From Streptococcus sp. HMSC067H01 (lineage in GTDB: Bacteria; Bacillota; Bacilli; Lactobacillales; Streptococcaceae), in assembly GCF_001814775.1 (NCBI RefSeq), contig NZ_KV817781.1, forward strand, positions 110,155 to 174,154: DNA of 64,000 bases. The letters run 5' to 3'. Positions 52,932 to 60,641 of this stretch are shown here, one piece after another. The position numbers and the translations under genes are program-made. The notes under the pieces are model-generated. The model did not search any database. It saw only the letters and a program-made list of their open reading frames with translations, and was not told the origin of the DNA. Positions within the stretch are counted from its first letter, which is position 1; each line of letters starts with the position of its first letter.

Positions 52932-52947
52932 GTTACAAATTTGTAAC
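52932..52947. promoter_or_regulatory. 16-bp perfect palindrome upstream of bioY
   Basis: GTTACAAATTTGTAAC is a perfect palindrome ending 18 bases upstream of the bioY -35. Its length and position suit an operator for a dimeric regulator; the regulator is unknown. Confidence 0.45.
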
Positions 52948-52965
52948 CTTTATTCACAAAATAGG

Positions 52966-52993
52966 TTGACAATCATCTTCCTTGCAGTATAAT
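52966..52993 (+). promoter_or_regulatory. Promoter of bioY
   Basis: Consensus -35 TTGACA (52966-52971), 16-base spacer, consensus -10 TATAAT (52988-52993). A strong promoter, as expected for a repressed gene. Confidence 0.85.
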
Positions 52994-53027
52994 AGTTACT
53001 ATAAATTAAAAAAGAGGTTAACTATTA
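52990..53027. promoter_or_regulatory. BirA-type operator at bioY
   Basis: Inverted repeat TAATAGTTA (52990-52998) and TAACTATTA (53019-53027), 20 bases apart, running from the -10 to the first base of the ATG. The right half contains GTTAAC, as in Firmicute BirA sites (GTTAAC pairs 14-16 bases apart). Biotinyl-AMP-loaded BirA would block transcription here. Confidence 0.7.
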
Positions 53028-53566
53028 TGAAAAAAGCACATATTTACGCAATTCCTGCTATTGGAGCTGCTCTGATTGCAGTATTAGCCCAAATCAGTAT
53101 CCCAATTGGACCTGTTCCATTTACTCTTCAAAATTTTGCTATCGGACTCATCGCTACTGTTTTTCGACCTAGGGAAGCCGTTCTTTCTGTTGGTCTCTAT
53201 CTCTTGCTGGGTGCTATCGGTATTCCTGTCTTTGCCAGTGGGGGAGCTGGTTTTCATGTTTTGGTAGGTCCAAGCGCTGGCTATCTTTGGTTTGACCTTG
53301 TCTATGCTGGACTTACGTCCTATCTTATCCATAAGAAAAGTGGCTATATTCGTATCTTTCTTGCAAATCTCTTGGGAGATTCCCTTGTTTTTGTTGGTGG
53401 TATTCTCAGCCTCCACTTCCTTGCTGGTATGCCTTTTGATAAAGCACTAGCTGTCGGTGTCATTCCCTTTATCATTCCTGATCTTGCAAAAATCCTTGCC
53501 ATCAGTTTTATCGGTCGACCACTCCTTCAACGTCTCCGTACTCAATCCTATTTTTCAAGCAAATAA
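53027..53566 (+). CDS. bioY: Biotin transporter substrate-binding S component BioY
   Basis: 179 residues from ATG 53027 with AAAGAGG upstream; the longer reading begins before the transcription start. Five to six membrane segments; PFTLQNFAIGLIA (about 25-37) and GAGFHVLVGPSAGYLWF (about 68-84) are the BioY signature. It binds biotin and works alone or with the ECF energising module encoded elsewhere. The organism lacks biotin synthesis genes in this window. Confidence 0.95.
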   Translation: MKKAHIYAIPAIGAALIAVLAQISIPIGPVPFTLQNFAIGLIATVFRPREAVLSVGLYLLLGAIGIPVFASGGAGFHVLVGPSAGYLWFDLVYAGLTSYLIHKKSGYIRIFLANLLGDSLVFVGGILSLHFLAGMPFDKALAVGVIPFIIPDLAKILAISFIGRPLLQRLRTQSYFSSK

Positions 53567-53569
53567 AAA

Positions 53570-53600
53570 GAGGCCGGGTTTTCCCAGCTTCTTTTGGGTT
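53570..53600. terminator. Terminator between bioY and ydbC
   Basis: Imperfect stem AAGAGGCCGGG / CCCAGCTTCTT with a TTTT loop, flanked by A and T runs; can serve both converging genes. Confidence 0.65.
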
Positions 53601-53616
53601 ATTCTTACATGATTGC

Positions 53617-53832
53617 TTATTGATTCTTAAAGGCATCGACCATCACTTGAAACTCCTCGTTTGACAGGGTGATTCCTTTCCCCATCTTAGTGTGGTCTGG
53701 ACTCCAAGCACGAATGTCAAACTTTGCTGGTGCTCCATTAAAGCTGACACGATTGATTTCCTTGGTCCAACCTTTTTCATTCTCTGAGAGCGTAAGTAAG
53801 TGTTCTTCGATTTCAAATGTAAATTCTGCCAT
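53617..53832 (-). CDS. YdbC-like PC4-family ssDNA-binding protein (competence-linked)
   Basis: 71 residues. KEINRVSFNGAPAKFDIRAW (about 24-43), SPDHTKMGKGITLSNEE is the PC4/YdbC pattern; these dimers bind single-stranded DNA. The gene stands alone behind a cin-box, and its pneumococcal counterpart (SP_0782) is known as a late competence gene, so it probably helps handle incoming single-stranded DNA. AAAGGAG ribosome site. Confidence 0.85.
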   Translation of the reverse strand: MAEFTFEIEEHLLTLSENEKGWTKEINRVSFNGAPAKFDIRAWSPDHTKMGKGITLSNEEFQVMVDAFKNQ

Positions 53833-53863
53833 TGTATTCTCCTTTTAATTGTCTTCACTTGAT

Positions 53864-53871
53864 TATTCGTA
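53864..53871 (-). promoter_or_regulatory. cin-box (ComX/SigX promoter element) of ydbC
   Basis: Minus-strand TACGAATA is the exact cin-box read by the competence sigma factor ComX, about 30 bases upstream of the ATG. No sigma-A promoter is seen. Confidence 0.85.
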
Positions 53872-53899
53872 AAATCTTGTAGATTTTTTTAAAATTGTA

Positions 53900-53905
53900 T
53901 ATAAT
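53900..53905 (+). promoter_or_regulatory. -10 of the YolD-like gene
   Basis: TATAAT on the plus strand, 25 bases before the ATG; the -35 region overlaps the divergent cin-box region. Confidence 0.5.
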
Positions 53906-53930
53906 AATGGTAAAAAGAAGGGAGGCTCCG

Positions 53931-54251
53931 ATGAAAGATTTATTTAAACATATTCAACAAAAATTCCAAGGATTTCTCAACGAACGAGAAGAACCAGATC
54001 ATTCCAAAGCTGACTCCCTGACAAGTGCCATTAAAGAGGCAGTCCTGAAAAAAACTGCTGTCCACATTATTTTTTCAGATACAAGTTTTACAGGGGATAT
54101 CATCAAATTTGATACAGACCGCCAGCAAATTATCGTTAAAAATTTTGCAAAAAATATGACCCGCATTATTCGAATCCCAGATATTCAAAAAATAAGTTTT
54201 GTTCCCTCAACTGTCCAAACTGCCCAAAAAAATCGATTTAAGAAAGAGTGA
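53931..54251 (+). CDS. Hypothetical protein, possibly YolD-like
   Basis: 106 residues from ATG 53931 (MKDLFKHI) with GGGAGG upstream. N-terminal amphipathic helix; the C-terminal part FTGDIIKFDTDRQQIIVKNF (about 54-73) followed by IRIPDIQKISF resembles the small beta-barrel of YolD-like proteins, but similarity is weak. Divergent from ydbC. The stop codon lies inside the terminator stem. Confidence 0.65.
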   Translation: MKDLFKHIQQKFQGFLNEREEPDHSKADSLTSAIKEAVLKKTAVHIIFSDTSFTGDIIKFDTDRQQIIVKNFAKNMTRIIRIPDIQKISFVPSTVQTAQKNRFKKE

Positions 54252-54278
54252 GATGAGTTTTCTTCATCTCACTCTTTT
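54245..54278. terminator. Bidirectional terminator
   Basis: Stem AGAGTGAGATGA / TCATCTCACTCT with an 8-base loop; T-rich on the plus strand and CTTTCTT on the minus strand, so it serves the YolD-like and ATP-cone genes. Confidence 0.8.
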
Positions 54279-54281
54279 CTA

Positions 54282-54620
54282 TTAACGGATTTGTTCAAAA
54301 TGAAGGTGAACAGCAATGTGTTCTCCGTAACCACTTCTCTCTAAATCCCGTTGCAAACGGTAAGAGATATAGTGTTCAGCGATGGTGATGTAACCTGCAC
54401 CAAGCAAGCGATGCTCAACCATTGATTGAATCATGCTGATTGTCGCACGCTCCACTTTTGCCTCTTCTAGATCCAAGACAACTTTCTTAGTTACCTGAGC
54501 TAGATTTTGACGTAAATCATCTGTCAAAACATAAACCGTTTGAGCAGCTTTGAGAATGGCTTGATAAATTTTATCTGGATCAAAGTCGGCAACTTGTCCA
54601 TCACGTTTAATGACTTGCAT
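54282..54620 (-). CDS. ATP-cone domain protein
   Basis: 112 residues made only of an ATP-cone: VIKRDGQVADFDPDKIYQAI (about 3-22), ILKAAQ and the C-terminal GYITIAEHYISYRLQRDLER. ATP-cones sense adenine nucleotides and usually sit on ribonucleotide reductase or NrdR; here the domain stands alone. It is the third gene of the rimM-trmD unit, 12 bases after trmD. Function unknown. Confidence 0.88.
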   Translation of the reverse strand: MQVIKRDGQVADFDPDKIYQAILKAAQTVYVLTDDLRQNLAQVTKKVVLDLEEAKVERATISMIQSMVEHRLLGAGYITIAEHYISYRLQRDLERSGYGEHIAVHLHFEQIR

Positions 54621-54632
54621 AGGCTTCTCCTT

Positions 54633-55352
54633 TTAATTTGTATTTTCTTTAATGTCCGCTAACATTTTAGCTTCTTCTGCTGTTAATTCGTAATGTTCCA
54701 ACAAATCTGGTCTACGCTCATAAGTTTTTTTGAGACTTTCATAGAGACGCCATTGACGAATCTTCTCATGATGCCCACTCATAAGCACTTCTGGAACCAC
54801 CATGCCACGATAATCATAAGGACGTGTGTACTGAGGATATTCAAGGAGCCCAGATGAAAAACTATCATCTTGGTGGCTAGATTCCTTACCAATCACTTCT
54901 GGAATCAGGCGAACAGTCGCATCTATCATGGTCATGGCCGCCAATTCTCCTCCAGTCAAGACATAATCACCCAGAGAAATCTCATCTGTTACCAAGGTCT
55001 TAATGCGTTCATCATAGCCCTCGTAGTGACCACAGATAAAGATGAGTTCTTCTTCTTGGGCTAAATCTTCAGCATAGGCTTGATCAAACTGCTTACCAGC
55101 AGGATCCAAAAGAATCACGCGCGGATTCTTCTTTTCAATAGCATCAAAGGCATCAAAGATTGGCTGCGCACGTAGCAACATCCCTTGACCACCGCCGTAG
55201 GGTTCATCATCCACATGACGGGCCTTTTCAGCATATTCACGAAAATTATGATATTGGATATCTAAAAGACCTTTTTCTCTAGCCTTTCCAACGATAGAAT
55301 GTTCTAGCGGAGAGAACATCTCTGGAAAGAGGGTTAAAATATCAATCTTCAT
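54633..55352 (-). CDS. trmD: tRNA (guanine37-N1)-methyltransferase
   Basis: 239 residues. SPOUT-class enzyme that methylates G37 next to the anticodon and prevents frameshifting. Trefoil-knot SAM site: [10 protein letters not shown] (about 49-58), [14 protein letters not shown] (about 105-118) and [16 protein letters not shown] (about 126-141). Overlaps rimM by 11 bases. Typical rimM-trmD pairing. Confidence 0.97.
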   Translation of the reverse strand: MKIDILTLFPEMFSPLEHSIVGKAREKGLLDIQYHNFREYAEKARHVDDEPYGGGQGMLLRAQPIFDAFDAIEKKNPRVILLDPAGKQFDQAYAEDLAQEEELIFICGHYEGYDERIKTLVTDEISLGDYVLTGGELAAMTMIDATVRLIPEVIGKESSHQDDSFSSGLLEYPQYTRPYDYRGMVVPEVLMSGHHEKIRQWRLYESLKKTYERRPDLLEHYELTAEEAKMLADIKENTN

Positions 55353-55860
55353 CGTCTAACCCTTCTAAGAGTTCTACATCCACACGCTTATTTGGAATAT
55401 CAACATTGAGGACAACCGGTGGGATATATGGTAAAAGCAGATCACGTTTCCCCTTACGCTTAACTACCCAAACATCATTGGCACCTGGTTGAAGAATTTC
55501 CTTAATGGTTCCAATCAAGTTGTCACCCTCGTAGACCTCTAGTCCAATAATCTCGTGATAGTAAAATTCACCCTCATCCAGGTCATTCAGGTTTTCTTCT
55601 GCAACCTTCAAACTGTAGCCCTTGTATTTTTCGATATCATTGATGTGATACATATCCTTAAATTTGATGATGTCAAAATTTTTATGCTTACGGTGACTTG
55701 CGACAGTCACTGTTCTAACAAATTGATCCTTCTCATCAAATAAGGCAAGTTCTGCACCTTTTTTAAAGCGTTCTTCCGAAAAATCCGTCACAGATAAGAC
55801 TCTCATCTCACCTTGTAAACCTTGTGTATTGACGATTTTTCCAACGTTAAAATAGTTCAT
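55342..55860 (-). CDS. rimM: Ribosome maturation factor RimM
   Basis: 172 residues. 16S processing factor that binds S19 and helps assemble the 30S head. N-terminal RimM domain [19 protein letters not shown] (about 4-22) and C-terminal PRC-barrel from about 95 ([12 protein letters not shown]). Acidic C-terminus ending LEGLDDED. First gene of the unit with trmD and the ATP-cone gene. Confidence 0.96.
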   Translation of the reverse strand: MNYFNVGKIVNTQGLQGEMRVLSVTDFSEERFKKGAELALFDEKDQFVRTVTVASHRKHKNFDIIKFKDMYHINDIEKYKGYSLKVAEENLNDLDEGEFYYHEIIGLEVYEGDNLIGTIKEILQPGANDVWVVKRKGKRDLLLPYIPPVVLNVDIPNKRVDVELLEGLDDED

Positions 55861-55888
55861 TTGATCTCCTGTGTATGTTTCTTCCTTT

Positions 55889-55917
55889 ATTTTATCACGT
55901 TCCAGGGATTTTCACAA
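55889..55917 (-). promoter_or_regulatory. Promoter of rimM-trmD
   Basis: Minus-strand -35 TTGTGA (55912-55917), 17-base spacer, -10 TAAAAT (55889-55894) with an upstream TG (extended). Confidence 0.7.
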
Positions 55918-55933
55918 GTTGGAGAAAAATCAG

Positions 55934-56485
55934 CTATAATCCCAAAAGTGCTAGTAGTTTCCTCTTTAATGTTAATTTATATTTGAAAGAAGAAATATTT
56001 ATATTCCCGTTATACATATTACTATAAAATGTATACTCCCCGATTTGACCCTGACTTGTCTTCCATTTCATCCTTAAACTAGGTATATTCTCAGGTAAAT
56101 TTGTATGAATCAATAGACATGTATAATTCTTTAAATTTTTAACTGTATGCAGTTTATCGTTAACAACTAATCGATTACTTTTTGAATCATAGGCTAAAGA
56201 ATAAAATTCTACAATTTCAATATCAACTTCCTTTGGATAAAAAATCAAATGGTGATAATGTTTATCATTTTCATCATGTTTAAACTCATAAATATGATGA
56301 AATCTTGTATGTAAGGAATCAAACTCGATTGGTTTAATTGCCTGAATTTCAATATTATTGATATAGGCTTTATTCTGGAAACTAATTTTTAAAATTACAC
56401 CGATAAAAGTCGAAATCTGTACAATTCGCAATAACCAATCAATATACATTGCCCAATCTATTTTTAGAAAATAATCAGTGTCCAT
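55934..56485 (-). CDS. Hypothetical protein with N-terminal membrane anchor
   Basis: 183 residues. One hydrophobic segment (about 15-33), then a mostly beta region rich in Tyr, His and Asn (YEFKHDENDKHYHHLIFYP, about 66-84). AT-rich with codon use unlike the flanking ribosomal genes, suggesting an inserted gene. I do not recognise it. It overlaps the MazG-like gene by 11 bases. Confidence 0.65.
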   Translation of the reverse strand: MDTDYFLKIDWAMYIDWLLRIVQISTFIGVILKISFQNKAYINNIEIQAIKPIEFDSLHTRFHHIYEFKHDENDKHYHHLIFYPKEVDIEIVEFYSLAYDSKSNRLVVNDKLHTVKNLKNYTCLLIHTNLPENIPSLRMKWKTSQGQIGEYTFYSNMYNGNINISSFKYKLTLKRKLLALLGL

Positions 56486-56819
56486 TATTTCTCAAATCTC
56501 CTTTCAAATATCCTTCCAAATCTCGTTCATGTTGATATTTGATAGCTGCCTTTTTGTCTTTTTCAAAAATGGTCTTGGTTAGATCAATGTCGTTGATGGC
56601 TGCAATTGCGACGGTGTAGTGAATGATATCAACCAGTTCTTTGGCAAGTTCCTCTTTAGAATCCTGAACTCCCTTTTTTCGTCCAGAACGTCCATTTAAA
56701 ACCTCGGCTACTTCACCAACTTCTTCAACTAGTTTTATAAAGAGCCCTTCTTCTGTTCTAGATTGCTGGTAATGTTCTAGCAAATAGGCTTGTAGTTGTC
56801 TAACTGTTAAATCCTTCAT
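56475..56819 (-). CDS. MazG-like nucleotide pyrophosphohydrolase
   Basis: 114-residue single MazG domain. Metal-binding acidic motifs LVEEVGEVAEVL (about 31-42) and EELAKELVDIIHY (about 56-68) give the E-x-x-E...E-x-x-D pattern. Hydrolyses non-canonical NTPs or similar. No promoter between it and the khpA terminator; expression probably depends on read-through from rpsP-khpA. Confidence 0.85.
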   Translation of the reverse strand: MKDLTVRQLQAYLLEHYQQSRTEEGLFIKLVEEVGEVAEVLNGRSGRKKGVQDSKEELAKELVDIIHYTVAIAAINDIDLTKTIFEKDKKAAIKYQHERDLEGYLKGDLRNNGH

Positions 56820-56831
56820 ATCCTTCTCCTA

Positions 56832-56862
56832 GCAAAAAAGCGAGACATCCGTCCCGCTTTTC
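56832..56862 (-). terminator. Terminator of rpsP-khpA
   Basis: Stem AAAAGCGGGAC / GTCTCGCTTTT (one G-T pair) with a T run on the minus strand, directly after the khpA stop. Confidence 0.8.
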
Positions 56863-57102
56863 TTATTTTTCGTCAATAACGATTCTTACTTTTTTGTCTT
56901 CAGTTGGGACAGAGTAGACAATCGTTCTTATCGCAGAGATAGTGCGACCCTTACGACCAATCACACGACCCACATCGCTTTGGTCAAGATCCAAATGATA
57001 CTCCAAAAATTCTGGTGTATCTTCAATCTTGATAGTTAAGGCATCTGGTTGTGAAATCAAAGGTTTCACAATTGCAATAATGAGATTTTCAATCGTATCC
57101 AT
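56863..57102 (-). CDS. khpA: KH-domain RNA-binding protein KhpA
   Basis: 79 residues, one KH domain with the G-x-x-G loop in [18 protein letters not shown] (about 41-58). KhpA pairs with KhpB/EloR to bind many RNAs and to tune cell elongation in streptococci. 19 bases downstream of rpsP, the usual arrangement. Confidence 0.95.
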   Translation of the reverse strand: MDTIENLIIAIVKPLISQPDALTIKIEDTPEFLEYHLDLDQSDVGRVIGRKGRTISAIRTIVYSVPTEDKKVRIVIDEK

Positions 57103-57121
57103 CTGTCAACCTACTTTAGAA

Positions 57122-57394
57122 TTATTTAGAGAATTTAGAATCGTGGAATTTTTTCAATACGCCTTCTTTTGAAAGGATGTTGCGTACTGTATCTGAAGGT
57201 TGAGCTCCATCAGCCAACCATGCAAGAACGCGGTCTTCTTTCAAAGTTACTTGGTTTTCAGCAACAAGTGGGTTGTAAGTTCCAACTGTTTCGATGAAAC
57301 GTCCATCACGTGGTGAACGTGAATCTGCTACGTTAATACGGTAGAAAGGTTTTTTCTTAGAACCCATACGAGTCAAACGGATTTTTACTGCCAT
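57122..57394 (-). CDS. rpsP: 30S ribosomal protein S16
   Basis: 90 residues. Signature [20 protein letters not shown] (about 4-23), then [12 protein letters not shown]. Binds 16S rRNA early in 30S assembly. The leader of about 60 bases contains a hairpin AAATAGCT/AGCTATTT (57431-57449) that could be regulatory. Strong promoter. Confidence 0.97.
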   Translation of the reverse strand: MAVKIRLTRMGSKKKPFYRINVADSRSPRDGRFIETVGTYNPLVAENQVTLKEDRVLAWLADGAQPSDTVRNILSKEGVLKKFHDSKFSK

Positions 57395-57460
57395 TTTTAA
57401 TATCTCTTTTCTTTTATTTTTTAGTTCGGTGAAATAGCTGAGCTATTTAGCACATGTTCT

Positions 57461-57488
57461 ATTATAGCAGATTTCTAAGAGGTGTCAA
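57461..57488 (-). promoter_or_regulatory. Promoter of rpsP-khpA
   Basis: Minus-strand consensus -35 TTGACA (57483-57488), 16-base spacer, consensus -10 TATAAT (57461-57466). The -35 forms one arm of a palindrome TGTCAAG-A7-CTTGACA (57483-57503). Confidence 0.85.
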
Positions 57489-57560
57489 GAAAAAAACTTG
57501 ACAGACTATAAAATTTTTAAATTTTTTAGACTAATAGGGAAAAATAGAAGGAGAAACTTT

Positions 57561-58132
57561 ATGAATACTACAATAGAGAACATTTACAAAGACCATCAAG
57601 TCAAACCTTACATCTCTCCAAATCGTGATGTCCAAGCTTGGCTACTAAATCCCAAGCCCGTTCCCAAATAACACATGGACTTATTAGCAGATGATTTACT
57701 AGCAGGAGATATCATTCTCCTATGGAGAATCCAGTTTGGCACTTTTACCACCGAAACCTGGTTTCCTAAATACTTCGAGTACACTTATGGCATTGATTAG
57801 AAACGCTTGTTGAGAAAGGCTATGCTCTTGTCGAAACTGCTTTTGACTCACTTGACCATCTAAATAGCACCTTGAAAAAGAATATCCTGAAGAAGAAGGG
57901 AGTTACTGGACTTTCTAAAATGAAGGCTGCCGACCTGAATCAAGCCCTTCATGACCATTTTTCAAAAGAAGAATTAACTGGTCACTTCTCGATTCGCGGT
58001 TATAGACTAACTCCAAAAGGAGAGAACAGGTACTCAAAGACCATCAAGCAATCATTGACCGCCATCCAAAGAAGAATCTTTAATCAACCAAGTCAGGTTG
58101 ATTTTTTTGTAAATCATTTAAAACACTTATAA
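57561..58132 (+). pseudogene. Degenerate gene, SAP-like C-terminal domain
   Basis: Starts MNTTIENIYKDHQVKPYIS with GGAG upstream, then hits an in-frame TAA (57669-57671); the same frame continues HMDLLADDLLAGDIILLWRI to a TAG (57798-57800); the frame then shifts and runs ETLVEKGYALVETAF to the end, with LSKMKAADLNQALHDHF and FSIRGYRLTPKGENRY. So at least one stop and one frameshift disrupt it. The C-terminal part looks like a SAP-type helix-extended-loop-helix domain. Original function unknown. Confidence 0.75.
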
Positions 58133-58145
58133 AACATTACAATTA

Positions 58146-58174
58146 TTGACAATCACTTACAAAGGAGGTATATT
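58146..58174 (+). promoter_or_regulatory. Promoter of the DeoR-type regulator gene
   Basis: -35 TTGACA (58146-58151), 17-base spacer, -10 TATATT (58169-58174). An AAAGGAGG lies within the spacer, so it cannot be a ribosome site for a transcript from here. Confidence 0.7.
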
Positions 58175-58196
58175 AGTATTAAAAGAGGGAATTCAT

Positions 58197-58940
58197 ATGT
58201 ACCAAGAACAACGATTAGAAGAAATCATTAAACTTTTAGAGGATAGAGGAAGTCTATCAGCAAAAGAAATGATTGACCATTTCCATGTTTCCAAAGATAC
58301 CATCCGGAGAGATTTTGCTATTCTCGCAAAGGAAAAACGAGCAAAAAGAACTCATGGAGGTTTATTGCCAATCCAAAAGCAAAGGATTCTTGGTTATAAA
58401 GGTCGAGCAGAACAGTCTTCCAAAGAAAAAGAGAAAATTGCTCATTTAGCTACCCAACTTATTTCTGATTCACAATTAATTTTCTATGATGTTTCAACAA
58501 CTGTATTTGAGTTAGCAAAAATAACAGATAAAAAAGTTACTATTTTCAGTCATTCATTGGATAATGCACTGGTCTTAGGAGAAAATGAAAATGTCGATTT
58601 TCACATTATCGGTGGACGATTTCATAAAAAGAATCGTTTCTATTACTCATTAGAAGAATCCGAATCTTTGAATAGAATTAAATTTGACTTAGCATTTTTT
58701 GGTGCAGCTAGTCTTTCAGACGGACAAGTTAGTTTTGAAGATCAAGAAGATGTTCTAATGAAAAAAAGAGCATTTAAAACCAGTAAAATTCGCGTCTTGT
58801 TAGCTGAAACCAGCAAGATAAACAAACACTCTCATTATATTCTTTCCGAACTTACTGATTTTGATTATTGGATTACAGACAAAGAACCCGACATAGAAAT
58901 TCAACAATCTTTAGATGGTAAAACAACTATTCTATTTTAA
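58197..58940 (+). CDS. DeoR family transcriptional regulator
   Basis: 247 residues from ATG 58197 (MYQEQRLE), with AGAGGG 7 bases upstream; an earlier in-frame start lies at the promoter -35. N-terminal helix-turn-helix SAKEMIDHFHVSKDTIRRDF (about 19-38), the DeoR signature, and a C-terminal sugar-phosphate sensor domain with FYDVSTTVFELA and FHIIGGRF. Probably regulates itself and the HAD phosphatase 13 bases downstream; ligand unknown. Confidence 0.92.
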   Translation: MYQEQRLEEIIKLLEDRGSLSAKEMIDHFHVSKDTIRRDFAILAKEKRAKRTHGGLLPIQKQRILGYKGRAEQSSKEKEKIAHLATQLISDSQLIFYDVSTTVFELAKITDKKVTIFSHSLDNALVLGENENVDFHIIGGRFHKKNRFYYSLEESESLNRIKFDLAFFGAASLSDGQVSFEDQEDVLMKKRAFKTSKIRVLLAETSKINKHSHYILSELTDFDYWITDKEPDIEIQQSLDGKTTILF

Positions 58941-58953
58941 AAAGGAGAAACAT

Positions 58954-59766
58954 ATGTCAGTAATAAAGTTAATCATAAGTGATATCGATGGCACCATTTT
59001 AGACCAAAAGCACCAATTAGACTCTCATTTACTAGAGCTTATGCCACTTTTAAAACAAAGTGAAATTCCTTTTGTTCTAGCTTCTGCTCGCTCTCCTCTT
59101 GGTATAGCTCCAATTTCGAAAGAACTTGGAATCACAGATTTTCCAATTGCAAGTTATAATGGTGCTCTCATTAGTACAGGAGATAAAATTCTGAGTCAGC
59201 ATACTATTAATAAAAAGGAATTACTCTTACTACATGATTTTTTAACAAAAGAATTTCCGACAGTTTCAATTAATGTTTATTCTGGAAAAGATTGGTACGT
59301 AAATGCTTTAGATAAATGGGTAGAAATTGAAGCACAGATTACTGGAGAGAGCCCAAAAGTTACTTCACTAGCAGATTTTCTTCAGGAAGAAAAGAATCTT
59401 ATTCATAAACTTTTACTAATAGATAACGCAGCTACTATCCAGAAACTTAGAGAGACATTAGCAACAATAGATTTCCCTCAAACTGACTTTTACCTTTCGA
59501 AGGATAACTATCTTGAAGTCACACATAATCAAGTCTCAAAAAAACAAGCTCTGTTAGAATTAGCCAACTACTATCAACTATCACTCACTGAAATTATGAG
59601 TATTGGAGATAATTATAACGATATACCAATGATTGATACCGCTGGACTTGGTGTTGCAATGGGAAATGCTCCTACAGATGTTAAAGTCTGTGCAAATAAA
59701 GTAACAGATTCTAATGATCAAAATGGGGTAAGTAAGGCCATAAAATTGTATGTACTATCGGAATGA
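58954..59766 (+). CDS. HAD-IIB (Cof-type) phosphatase
   Basis: 270 residues from ATG 58954, AAAGGAG upstream. Haloacid dehalogenase superfamily: motif I ISDIDGTIL (about 8-16), motif II in LASARS (about 41-46), motif III Lys in VSKKQAL, motif IV GDNYNDIPMID (about 218-228). Cof-type cap. Probably acts on a sugar phosphate or similar, fitting a DeoR partner. Substrate unknown. Confidence 0.92.
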   Translation: MSVIKLIISDIDGTILDQKHQLDSHLLELMPLLKQSEIPFVLASARSPLGIAPISKELGITDFPIASYNGALISTGDKILSQHTINKKELLLLHDFLTKEFPTVSINVYSGKDWYVNALDKWVEIEAQITGESPKVTSLADFLQEEKNLIHKLLLIDNAATIQKLRETLATIDFPQTDFYLSKDNYLEVTHNQVSKKQALLELANYYQLSLTEIMSIGDNYNDIPMIDTAGLGVAMGNAPTDVKVCANKVTDSNDQNGVSKAIKLYVLSE

Positions 59767-59780
59767 TCACAATTGAATAT

Positions 59781-59809
59781 TTGAAATCCACTTTCAATTA
59801 GGGTACAAT
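59781..59809 (+). promoter_or_regulatory. Promoter of slrA
   Basis: -35 TTGAAA (59781-59786), 17-base spacer, -10 TACAAT (59804-59809). Confidence 0.7.
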
Positions 59810-59837
59810 GGTAGAAATGATTTTTGAAAGGATTCCC

Positions 59838-60641
59838 ATGAAAAAAATAGTAACACTTCTATTAATCTCAACTTTTGCCCTTGCTGGATGTAGCAGTATC
59901 CAACGTAGTCTGCGAGGGGATGACTATGTAGATTCTAGCTTGGCTGCTGAAGAAAGTTCCAAAGCAGCTGCCCAATCTGCCAAGGATCTCAAAGACGCCT
60001 TGACAAATGAAAATGCCAATTTCCCACAACTATCTAAAGAAGTTGCTGAAGACGAGGCTGAAGTCATTCTCCATACAAGTCAAGGAGATATCCGCATCAA
60101 ACTCTTTCCAAAGCTAGCCCCTCTTGCGGTTGAAAATTTCCTAACTCACGCAAAAGAAGGCTACTATAATGGCGTTACCTTCCACCGAGTGATTGATGGC
60201 TTTATGGTTCAGACTGGTGATCCAAAAGGAGATGGTACAGGTGGCGAATCCATCTGGCACGATAAGGACAAAACAAAAGATCAAGGAACTGGTTTCAAGA
60301 GCGAAATCTCTCCATATCTCTATAACATCCGTGGTTCTCTCTCCATGGCTAATACTGGCCAACCAAATTCCAATGGTAGCCAGTTCTTCATCAACCAAAA
60401 TACGACGGATTTTTCTGCCAAACTCCCTACAAGTAGCTATCCAAAGAAAATTATCGAAGCCTACAAAGAGGGTGGTAACCCTAGTCTAGACGGCAAACAC
60501 CCTGTCTTTGGTCAGGTCATTGATGGCATGGATGTTGTTGACAAGATTGCCAAGGCTGAAAAAGACGAAAAAGACAAACCAACTACAGCTATCACTATTG
60601 ATAGTATCGAAGTAGTGAAAGACTACGATTTTAAATCTTAA
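59838..60641 (+). CDS. slrA: Surface lipoprotein peptidyl-prolyl isomerase (cyclophilin type), SlrA
   Basis: 267 residues from ATG 59838 (MKKIVTLL), GAAAGG upstream; same length as pneumococcal SlrA. Lipobox LAGC at 16-19 anchors it outside the membrane. The cyclophilin domain (about 70-262) shows [20 protein letters not shown] and [17 protein letters not shown]. Helps fold or activate surface proteins and contributes to colonisation in pneumococcus. Monocistronic; a BOX repeat starts at its stop codon. Confidence 0.94.
   Translation: MKKIVTLLLISTFALAGCSSIQRSLRGDDYVDSSLAAEESSKAAAQSAKDLKDALTNENANFPQLSKEVAEDEAEVILHTSQGDIRIKLFPKLAPLAVENFLTHAKEGYYNGVTFHRVIDGFMVQTGDPKGDGTGGESIWHDKDKTKDQGTGFKSEISPYLYNIRGSLSMANTGQPNSNGSQFFINQNTTDFSAKLPTSSYPKKIIEAYKEGGNPSLDGKHPVFGQVIDGMDVVDKIAKAEKDEKDKPTTAITIDSIEVVKDYDFKS

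Noticed and set aside
52781-52972. 63-codon minus-strand reading frame between gor and bioY
   Set aside because: It has no ribosome site, covers several stem-loops and a palindrome and lies on the bioY promoter.
58161-58168. AAAGGAGG as ribosome site for a longer DeoR protein
   Set aside because: It lies between the -35 and -10 of the promoter, upstream of the transcription start.
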